A DNA stretch of 11,323 nucleotides from Paracoccaceae bacterium (GTDB taxonomy: Bacteria > Pseudomonadota > Alphaproteobacteria > Rhodobacterales > Rhodobacteraceae), in the NCBI GenBank assembly GCA_007128995.1, contig SKWJ01000178.1, positions 1 to 11,323 on the forward strand, given 5' to 3'. Each line of letters opens with the position of its first letter. The stretch's first letter is position 1. This document shows positions 1 through 5,603 of this stretch, piece by piece. Both the position numbers and the translations under genes were made by a program. The notes beneath the pieces were generated by a model that saw only the letters and a list, made by a program, of their open reading frames with translations, was not told the origin of the DNA and did not search any database.

Positions 1-1228
1 AAGACGTGTCGAAGCCACTTCCCTCGACCAGCATGGAAGCGAGTTTCGCGTTCTCGGCGTTGATGCCCCGGCCACCCACAAGAGTGTTATTGATAAACTC
101 GACCTGATGATCAGCGTTGCTGCCGTAAGCGACCGTGGTAATGGCCCAAGCATTCGATGCCTTCGTGCTATTGATGATGGTGTTTTCAATCCGCACAACA
201 CCTTCGGCGCGGATCGTGCCGAAACCGTTCCCGTCGATCCGCAGCCCATCCACGGTGAGCCCGACAACCTTGTCGTTACCGCCGCCGAAATTGAACGTGC
301 CAGTGAAAATCGTCTCACCTGTCACGCTGTCGATGTCGCGCGGTCCTCCGACACCGGCCGAGATGCCGGCCTGAGCACCCTTGATCGTGAGCCCCTCGGT
401 CCCGAAGATGTCTACAGTTCCGCCATACGTCCCCGCCGCGATGACGATGGTGTCATAATCACTGGCAGCGTTGACCGCGTCTTGGATCGTCTCGTGGTAT
501 GTGCCTTGAGACTCATTGAAAACAGGGTAGTTGGTCAGGACTGTCCCTGCATCAAGCGTGTTCCCGGAAACCGTGAAGCTGCCTTGTTCTCCGAAGAACT
601 GGATCAGTTGCCCTGCGTCGGTTGTCTCGTTGTTCGTTACGCTGACATCACCCACGGCCCAAGTTCCGTCGACGACGATGGCACCGCCGAAAGCGGTATC
701 CATGTTGGTGAATGTGTTGTCATCAATGGTCAGGTCATCGCCCTGGTTAATGTAGACGCCTGTGTAGAGGTCCGAAAAATCATTGCCTTGGATTGTCACG
801 CTGTCAGACGCTGCAGCGGCGAAACCGACATCGATCCCGCGTGGCGCAACGTCGTCAAGCCCGTTGATCGCATTGTTGATGATGCTGATGCCCGTGGAGT
901 CATGGGTGTGGATGATCGCCTGCGGGACGTTCTGGTTGATGGTGAACCCTTCGAGCGTCGCCCCATTGGCGAGGAACGTAATGCCGCCATAGCCGCTACC
1001 TGCAGCGAACCCGGACTGCGTGTTGATCACCGCGTCACGCGGAACAGCTGAGATGACTGTGAGGTTTGCGACGTTTATCTCAAGGTTCTCGTTATAAACC
1101 CCTGCAAGCACATGGACTGTATCGCCATCATTTGCGACATTGATCGCGGCCTGAATGGTAGTCCACGGAGCGGCGATCGTCCCGTCGCTGATCCCACCGA
1201 ACCCTGCATCCACATAAATCATCGCCAT
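1..1228 (-). CDS. Right-handed parallel beta-helix protein, C-terminus outside window
   Basis: The minus strand is open without a stop from the ATG at 1228 to the window edge (409 complete codons), so the gene is cut off at its C-terminus. The translation starts MAMIYVDAGFGG and is rich in Gly, Asn, Asp, Thr and short beta-strand patterns (IIN, ITF, TIQGND, FTVSGNT), typical of pectate-lyase-like PbH1 repeats. Two similar modules are visible. One begins near residue 24 (TIQAAINVANDGDTV then LAGVYNENLEI), the second near residue 247 (TIQDAVNAASDYDTI then AAGTYGGTVDI). Both follow the 'T-I-Q-x-A-[IV]-N-x-A, D-T-[IV], A-G-x-Y' pattern common at the start of such helices. There is no N-terminal signal peptide; many relatives are exported by type I secretion through a C-terminal RTX region, which would lie beyond the window. 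A second ATG at 1222 is possible; a G-run about 8 bases before 1228 is a weak ribosome site. No catalytic function can be assigned. Confidence 0.85.
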   Translation of the reverse strand, partial: MAMIYVDAGFGGISDGTIAAPWTTIQAAINVANDGDTVHVLAGVYNENLEINVANLTVISAVPRDAVINTQSGFAAGSGYGGITFLANGATLEGFTINQNVPQAIIHTHDSTGISIINNAINGLDDVAPRGIDVGFAAAASDSVTIQGNDFSDLYTGVYINQGDDLTIDDNTFTNMDTAFGGAIVVDGTWAVGDVSVTNNETTDAGQLIQFFGEQGSFTVSGNTLDAGTVLTNYPVFNESQGTYHETIQDAVNAASDYDTIVIAAGTYGGTVDIFGTEGLTIKGAQAGISAGVGGPRDIDSVTGETIFTGTFNFGGGNDKVVGLTVDGLRIDGNGFGTIRAEGVVRIENTIINSTKASNAWAITTVAYGSNADHQVEFINNTLVGGRGINAENAKLASMLVEGSGFDTS

Positions 1229-1250
1229 TTGTCTGACCCCCAAGACATTA

Positions 1251-1271
1251 ATTAACTAACGGAGAGTTAAT
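1251..1271. promoter_or_regulatory. 21-base dyad, candidate operator before the beta-helix gene
   Basis: ATTAACT (1251-1257) and AGTTAAT (1265-1271) form a perfect 7-base inverted repeat around a 7-base spacer. The dyad lies 23-43 bases upstream of the beta-helix start codon. Its two-turn spacing suits a dimeric helix-turn-helix regulator. On the minus strand a possible -35 (TTGACT, 1294-1289) lies 18 bases before a poor -10 (TTAACT, 1270-1265) that would overlap the right arm. The dyad is directly visible; its use as an operator is inferred. Confidence 0.45.
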
Positions 1272-1305
1272 GCCGTGTAACTTTATTTAGTCAATGGATT
1301 GACAG

Positions 1306-1381
1306 CTGATTCGCGACAGTTTCGCCTGATTCGCGAAACGGTCGTGAGATGCTTTGCATAATGCTCCTTGTGCTTCGCGAA
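1306..1381. repeat. Phased TTCGCGA repeats
   Basis: CTGATTCGCGA occurs at 1306-1316 and again at 1326-1336, exactly 20 bases apart. A third copy of the core, TTCGCGAA, is at 1374-1381, about four helical turns further. The second and third cores are palindromic (TTCGCGAA). Same-face spacing of short palindromes suggests cooperative binding of a regulator upstream of the beta-helix gene. No known regulator is assigned. Confidence 0.4.
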
Positions 1382-1544
1382 ATGCCACTGGGGCGGCAAG
1401 GAACCTGGAGCGTCTTCTGCGGATCGGCGAGGGAGGTGGTTCCGGCAATCCGAACAGTTTGAAGATGTTGGTTTTCCACGCAACAGCGGCGCGATGCTTC
1501 AGGCGAGCGGAAAACCACGGCAAGACAACTGCGTCGGACCGAAA

Positions 1545-1572
1545 GCCCGGCATTCCGGGATCAAGGCCGGGC
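1545..1572. repeat. REP-like palindrome
   Basis: GCCCGGC (1545-1551) pairs with GCCGGGC (1566-1572), a perfect 7-base stem with a 14-base loop. A nested alternative, CCCGG-CATT-CCGGG (1546-1559), is also possible. The 'CCGGGATCAAGGCCGGG' style is typical of dispersed intergenic palindromic repeats in alphaproteobacteria. It lies between galU and the beta-helix gene, where such elements often sit. Confidence 0.45.
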
Positions 1573-1583
1573 AAAAACGATCC

Positions 1584-1599
1584 GGGGAATGGGTTCCCC
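1584..1599 (-). terminator. Hairpin, weak terminator candidate for galU
   Basis: GGGGAA (1584-1589), loop TGGG, TTCCCC (1594-1599) is a perfect 6-base stem with a four-base loop. Read on the minus strand (the galU direction) it is followed after a few bases by a run of five T (around 1574-1578), then by the larger palindrome at 1545-1572. This loosely resembles an intrinsic terminator about 170 bases after the galU stop. The T run is short and not adjacent to the stem, so the call is tentative. Confidence 0.3.
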
Positions 1600-1734
1600 A
1601 CCGAGCGAGGCGCGGTGGCGGCGATCAAGGGTGCGAAGGCGCGGATCGACCTGGCGCAGCAGGTCGATGTCCATCCCCACAATCCCAGTCTGTGGCGTGA
1701 TCGGTTGCTTGAAGACGCGACCGGCGTGTTCGGA
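1600..1734 (+). pseudogene. Remnant of an IS3-family transposase OrfA
   Basis: In one plus-strand frame this stretch encodes AAIKGAKARIDLAQQVDVHP, then SLWRDRLLEDATGVFG. This strongly resembles the helix-turn-helix region of IS3-family OrfA proteins, whose usual wording is like 'AxKGEKTxxELAQQFDVHPNQIxxWKxQLLEGATGVFG'. Only about 40 codons remain. The normal N-terminal start is replaced by unrelated residues, the conserved 'NQI' after HP is scrambled to 'HNP', and similarity stops after GVFG just before the galU stop codon. No OrfB (DDE catalytic part) and no clear terminal inverted repeats are seen. The open frame around it (1354-1926) overlaps galU on the other strand and is not a gene. The family call rests on remembered motifs. 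Confidence 0.55.
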
Positions 1735-1768
1735 CCCCCTTGTGCACCCTCCGAGACGCCAGGCAGGT

Positions 1769-2662
1769 CTATTCCGCCGCCTGACGAACCGCCATCATCT
1801 CGTACAGGAATCCCTCCAACGCGTCCCGCAACTCTTCTCGGGCAAGGCCAAAAGCCACGGTCGCTTGCAGAAAACCGGCTTTTGACCCGCAATCGTAGCG
1901 CTGCCCCTCGAACCGGAAGCCGTTGACGTTGTTGGACTCCGATATCTCGCGCGCAATGGCGTCGGTCAGTTGGATTTCGCCGCCCGCGCCCGTGCCGATC
2001 TCGCCCAGATGCTGCATGATGCGCGGTGACAGGATGTAGCGACCAATCGCCGCCAGGTTCGAGGGTTGTGTGCCCGGCGCGGGTTTTTCCACCATGCCCT
2101 GCACGCGCACCGTCTTTCCCAGCGCGGACGGGGTATCCAGGATGCCATAGCTTGACGCCATTTCCGGGGCCACTTCCATCGCAGCAACCATATTGCCGCC
2201 AACGTCCTGATATGCCTCGACCATCTGTTGCAAACAGGGTTTTGCCGAGGCGATCACGTCATCGGGCAGCAAAACCGCAAAGGGTTCGTCCTTGATCAGG
2301 TGCCGCGCGCACCACACCGCATGGCCCAGACCCAACGCCTGATGCTGGCGTACATACGCAATCGCGCCGCTCTCCATATTGGTGGCGTCCAGCGTTTCCA
2401 GCAGGGCAGTCTTGCCCTTGGCGCGCAGGCTGGCTTCGAGTTCCGGGGCGCGGTCGAAATAGTCTTCCAGCGCGCCCTTGCCGCGCGACGTGACAAAGAT
2501 GAATTCGGTAATCCCGGCTGCGCGCGCCTCATCAATCGCGTACTGGATCAGCGGGCGATCTACCAGTGTCATGATCTCTTTCGGCACCGATTTGGTGGCA
2601 GGCAAAAAGCGCGTGCCCATACCGGCGACAGGAAAAATGGCTTTGGTGACTTTATGATTCAT
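1769..2662 (-). CDS. galU: UTP-glucose-1-phosphate uridylyltransferase GalU
   Basis: Cytoplasmic enzyme making UDP-glucose from UTP and glucose-1-phosphate, the sugar donor used by the cellulose synthase encoded upstream. The 297-residue product has the normal bacterial GalU length. Near the N-terminus (about residues 11-29) lies the nucleotide-binding signature PVAGMGTRFLPATKSVPKE. Further family blocks are LLPDDVIA (131-138, metal/nucleotide site), YGILD (172-176), GMVEKPAP (189-196, with the catalytic-site Lys), GRYIL (207-211), GEIQLTDAI (228-236) and YDCGSKAGFLQA (256-267). The start at 2662 (MNHKVTKAIF) was chosen over the ATG at 2701: an AGGG ribosome site lies about 7 bases before it and the family starts just ahead of the FPVAGMGTR block. 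It ends with TAG. It follows the bcs operon on the same strand but across a 455-base gap, so it may have its own promoter. Confidence 0.97.
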   Translation of the reverse strand: MNHKVTKAIFPVAGMGTRFLPATKSVPKEIMTLVDRPLIQYAIDEARAAGITEFIFVTSRGKGALEDYFDRAPELEASLRAKGKTALLETLDATNMESGAIAYVRQHQALGLGHAVWCARHLIKDEPFAVLLPDDVIASAKPCLQQMVEAYQDVGGNMVAAMEVAPEMASSYGILDTPSALGKTVRVQGMVEKPAPGTQPSNLAAIGRYILSPRIMQHLGEIGTGAGGEIQLTDAIAREISESNNVNGFRFEGQRYDCGSKAGFLQATVAFGLAREELRDALEGFLYEMMAVRQAAE

Positions 2663-2740
2663 GTCAGTCCCTATATGCTCTGGTTGCTGCTTCAACGGCA
2701 CGTCGACCGCTCGTCGTTAACCATTTCTATGCAAAAGATT

Positions 2741-2761
2741 TCAGGCGCGATTGTGGCCTGA
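2741..2761. promoter_or_regulatory. TCAGGC-N9-GCCTGA dyad upstream of galU
   Basis: A perfect 6-base inverted repeat (2741-2746 and 2756-2761) lies about 80 bases upstream of the galU start. The 21-base total length fits a dimeric repressor or activator site. I could not find a convincing -35/-10 pair beside it. Function is inferred only from symmetry and position. Confidence 0.3.
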
Positions 2762-2936
2762 TACGGTTCGTTCTGGATGATTTCAGGGATTTTCCATGTC
2801 CTCGCGAAGTCCTGTCGCAATGATTTCGCACGATGTGTCTCTTTCTTGCGGCACCGTGATCTGAAGATTCCTCGCTCGCCACACGACGCGACATTGTTTT
2901 TGCGGGGGACCGCGGTCGACGCAAGGCAGTTGGGCG

Positions 2937-2966
2937 GGGACCCGACCTCGCGAAAGGACGGGTCCC
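2937..2966 (-). terminator. Strong hairpin downstream of the bcs operon
   Basis: GGGACCCG (2937-2944) pairs with CGGGTCCC (2959-2966), an 8-base GC-rich perfect stem with a 14-base loop, extendable by two pairs across one bulged G. It lies about 150 bases past the last bcs gene. There is no adjacent T run on the minus strand, so it is not a canonical intrinsic terminator; it could stabilise the 3' end of the operon mRNA. A second palindrome, GACCGCGGTC, follows at 2908-2917. Confidence 0.35.
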
Positions 2967-3117
2967 GCGCATGCCCACACCGTCGCCGAACCCCAGAACG
3001 ACGCGACCACTCAGGCCCCTTGGGCGCGCCATGCCTGCTGAGAAACCGACAGATCCTTTGCAGAGGTGGCCTACGCTGTCGCCGCAATCATCAATTCGTC
3101 CTGATACTCGGCAAGGC

Positions 3118-4530
3118 CTAGCGCGCCGCGTCCAGACCTTTGCGCGTCTCGGATGTGGCTAACTGCGCGTGCAGCCGCTCAAACTCGGCGCGCGCCGTTG
3201 GACGCTGGCCGGAATTGAGATAGGCATAGGCGCGCATGATCGCGAGGTCACGGCGCAAGGTTCCGGCGACCTGCTCATAGGCATCAAAATAACCGATGGC
3301 CTGACGAAAATCCTTTGAAAGAAAGGCGCGCACCCCGCGCTGGTCAAGGATGATGGCTTCCAACTCGCGGCGTTGTCCATCTTCCAGCCGCACTTGCGAT
3401 GCGGCCCTTGCGCCATGTTCGGTCATGTTCATCGCCAGATAGGCTAGTGCCAGACCATAATGCGCATCACGGCGCACATTGGGGCCCAACGCATCCCCTG
3501 CTCGGGCGACCGTCTGAAATCCGACGATGGCCTCGGTCGGGCGCTTGTGGCTGAAGGCGCACCAAGAGCGTTCGTAGAGCACCTCGAGAGACCGCGGCGA
3601 TTGTGACGCAGCAAGACACCGCGCGAATTGTTCCTGTTCCTTCAAGCGCCGCACGTCGTTGATACGTCCATCCCCGCGCAGCGGGAGGTCCCTCTGCAGG
3701 GGCGCTCTGGCAACCGGAGCCGGGGCAGCAGCCTGCAGCGCAGCGACGGTCGGCGCGGCACTGGTGGGCGCGGGTGTCGGAGCAGCAGCCTGCGGTGCAG
3801 GTATCCCTGCGCCCCCTGTCAGACGGGCTTCGAGTTGCTCAAGCTGCGGATGCGCGCCGGAATTGACGCTGCGCGCAACGCTGAAAAGATCTCGCAATTC
3901 CGTGCGCGACGCGATGGCACTGGATTTCTCCAGTGTGGGCTGTAGCTGCGCGTATGTCGGGCAGGATTGGATCGTGTTGCGATATGTCGCAAGGGCAAGC
4001 GCTTTCTGATCGGCCAGGACATACATATCGGCAAGCAGCCAGGCATTATTGATCCTCTCGCAACTCATCAATCGCGGTGACCGGCGTGCAATGGCAATCG
4101 CCTCGGTCGGGTTGCGCGCAGAGACGGCAGCCGAGAACCTGTCCTGCGCCTCATTGGTTTCCAGGACACGCAGCATCTCGGTGGGAGGCGTCCAGCCCGT
4201 CACACGCTGGCGACCCTGTTCGATCAGTTGACGGGCCGCTGCGAATTCACGCCGCTCGATCTGACGCCAGATCGCGGCTTCGTCGACAGTTTGCCCTGAC
4301 ACCGGGTCGAGAAGATCGCCCAGATCAGCGGGGGGGCGCCAATCGGGAAAGGCAATCCGCAGTCTGCGCAACTCGGCCTGCGTCGCTGGTCGATCATTTT
4401 GCTGAAGATAATAGCGCAACGCCAGCAGGTCGTCAGGCCCCGCGGTCTGCGCGGTCGCAGTCGCAGCACCAAGAATGAAGGTGAAAGCACACAAGCCCAA
4501 AGCGCGAAACAGCACGTTCATTAGCATCAT
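3118..4530 (-). CDS. bcsK: Periplasmic TPR protein of the cellulose operon (BcsK-like)
   Basis: Product of 470 residues with a Sec signal peptide (MMLMNVLFRALGLCAFTFIL, likely cut after ATATA near residue 27), so periplasmic. The N-terminal half is helical. An Ala/Pro-rich linker covers about residues 243-277. The C-terminal part (about 310-460) shows helix pairs of tetratricopeptide type, such as LEVLYERSWCAFSHKRPTEA, HYGLALAYLAMNMTEHGA and RAFLSKDFRQAIGYFDAYEQ. The start at 4530 was chosen because its ATG overlaps the bcsZ stop as ATGA; ATGs at 4542, 4527 and 4521 are alternatives. BcsC of enterobacteria is a TPR protein of about 1,100 residues ending in an outer-membrane barrel. This protein stops after the TPRs, as does the BcsK protein known from alphaproteobacterial cellulose operons. 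It probably scaffolds the synthase or contacts the wall and an unlinked pore. The name rests on position and architecture, not on a close match. Confidence 0.78.
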   Translation of the reverse strand: MMLMNVLFRALGLCAFTFILGAATATAQTAGPDDLLALRYYLQQNDRPATQAELRRLRIAFPDWRPPADLGDLLDPVSGQTVDEAAIWRQIERREFAAARQLIEQGRQRVTGWTPPTEMLRVLETNEAQDRFSAAVSARNPTEAIAIARRSPRLMSCERINNAWLLADMYVLADQKALALATYRNTIQSCPTYAQLQPTLEKSSAIASRTELRDLFSVARSVNSGAHPQLEQLEARLTGGAGIPAPQAAAPTPAPTSAAPTVAALQAAAPAPVARAPLQRDLPLRGDGRINDVRRLKEQEQFARCLAASQSPRSLEVLYERSWCAFSHKRPTEAIVGFQTVARAGDALGPNVRRDAHYGLALAYLAMNMTEHGARAASQVRLEDGQRRELEAIILDQRGVRAFLSKDFRQAIGYFDAYEQVAGTLRRDLAIMRAYAYLNSGQRPTARAEFERLHAQLATSETRKGLDAAR

Positions 4531-5603
4531 AGCGGCACACATTGAGGCAGGGTTTCATTGGCGGCAATCATGGCGAACAATTGTAGCGTTGCCGGATAAT
4601 AGGGCTGGTCGGGCGAAAATGGCGGGATCAGCGCCCCGAGGCTGCGTTGGCTGGAACAGATTGTCAGTCCGGCAAGTGCCTGGTAGCCAATATCAGTGCT
4701 GGATTCGAGCACGACGCCTGACAAAGGCTCGATCACGGTGGGCACTGCAATTCCGGGCTGCACGGTGCGTTCATAAACTGCCGCCATCCGTTCAACGGCC
4801 ATGTGATCTGGCACACGCGACCAGATCAGGAACAATGGCACGCGAAGCGCTTCATAACCAGCATTGGCCGACAGCGTTTCGGGCGCATGAAGACCCTGCT
4901 CTGACACGTTGATCCAGTCGGGCACAAGCCCATTGCGTGCAATTTCGTGCAGCAATGTCTCGCCATGCTGCGCGCAGGCTGCCACTGCCGAAACACCTGT
5001 TGCGGCGGCGACCTCGCGCATCGCCAGTGGCATGTAATAAGACGGGTTCAGCGACAGATGTGTGTCATGGGTGAACCCAAAGGCCGCAGGCAGGAAAACG
5101 GTCTGGTCGCTCCGCCCTGGCATCGGCACGATACATGTCCGGGCCAGTGCCTCGGCTATCGCTTCGGCACGGATCAGGTAGCTGCGCTCACTGAAGCGCG
5201 CCGCCGCCCGCACCAGCGCCCATGCGTAGAACAGATCCCCGTCAGAGGCATTGTTGCGATCGGGAACCGGGTTTGCCTGTTCCGGCAGCCAGCGCCAGGC
5301 GAGCAGCGGGTCAGAGCGCACGGCCAGATGGCGCTCGGTCCAGAGATACATTTGCCGAAAACTGGCCGCATCATCGAAGACCGTGGCCAGAAACATGCCA
5401 TAGCCCTGACCTTCGGAATGGCTGGCCTGCTGTTGCAGTGTGTCAATCACCCGCCCCTCGGATGACAGGAAGGCGGCTTTCCATGCCTCCCAGACAGGGC
5501 GTGCGGCGACAGCAAGATCAGCCTTCAGGTAGGCATTCGCCCCATGTGCCAGCATGACCGTACCCAGTGTGGCGGCTCCGGACAGAAAACTGCGTCTTTT
5601 CAT
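4527..5603 (-). CDS. bcsZ: GH8 endo-1,4-beta-glucanase of the cellulose operon BcsZ
   Basis: A 358-residue glycoside hydrolase family 8 enzyme that cuts beta-1,4-glucan in the periplasm and is commonly needed for normal cellulose output. The N-terminus MKRRSFLSGAATLGTVMLAHGANA is a leader with twin arginines (RRSFLSG), suggesting Tat export; cleavage is likely after GANA. SHSEGQGYGM (61-70) holds the proton-donor Glu64. ASDGDLFYAWAL (119-130) is the GH8 signature with Asp121. GYEALRVPL (249-257) is the position where related enzymes usually read YDA with the catalytic base Asp; here it is Glu251. Length matches BcsZ/CMCax proteins. The start at 5603 overlaps the bcsB stop as ATGA, and the upstream extension to 5747 only shadows bcsB. 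The 3' end overlaps bcsK by four bases. Confidence 0.94.
   Translation of the reverse strand: MKRRSFLSGAATLGTVMLAHGANAYLKADLAVAARPVWEAWKAAFLSSEGRVIDTLQQQASHSEGQGYGMFLATVFDDAASFRQMYLWTERHLAVRSDPLLAWRWLPEQANPVPDRNNASDGDLFYAWALVRAAARFSERSYLIRAEAIAEALARTCIVPMPGRSDQTVFLPAAFGFTHDTHLSLNPSYYMPLAMREVAAATGVSAVAACAQHGETLLHEIARNGLVPDWINVSEQGLHAPETLSANAGYEALRVPLFLIWSRVPDHMAVERMAAVYERTVQPGIAVPTVIEPLSGVVLESSTDIGYQALAGLTICSSQRSLGALIPPFSPDQPYYPATLQLFAMIAANETLPQCVPL

Larger units (their letters stand above)
1229..1768. other. 540-base intergenic region without an intact gene
   Basis: No convincing intact coding frame was found between galU and the beta-helix gene. Open frames on both strands are arginine/proline-rich shadows with no recognisable domains and overlap galU. 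The region holds a dyad near the beta-helix start, phased TTCGCGA repeats, a small dyad ATGC-TTT-GCAT (1349-1359), REP-like hairpins and an IS3 transposase scrap. It looks like a site of past insertions plus the beta-helix gene's control region. Nothing recognisable was seen at about 1382-1544. Confidence 0.6.
2663..3117. other. 455-base gap between the bcs operon and galU
   Basis: No credible gene. Short open frames on both strands are rich in Arg/Pro/Ser, lack known motifs and have no good ribosome sites. The region carries the hairpin at 2937-2966, the palindrome at 2908-2917 (inside a TTGCG...CGCAA stem, 2900-2924) and the dyad at 2741-2761. It probably contains the 3' end of the bcs transcript and the galU promoter, though I cannot pick a firm promoter. 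Confidence 0.55.

Noticed and set aside
107..1051. 314-codon plus-strand open frame opposite the beta-helix gene
   Set aside because: It is antisense to a continuous minus-strand frame with clear beta-helix character; its translation has no recognisable domain or ribosome site.
1287..1926. Long overlapping open frames on both strands in the galU/beta-helix gap
   Set aside because: Arg/Pro-rich translations without domains that overlap the 3' end of galU; only the 1600-1734 piece resembles a known protein, and that is a remnant.
3070..3121. Possible C-terminal extension of the TPR protein in another frame (ending LAEYQDELMIAATA)
   Set aside because: It looks protein-like just past the stop at 3118, which could hint at a frameshift, but it is too short to judge and the existing frame already ends the TPR region sensibly.
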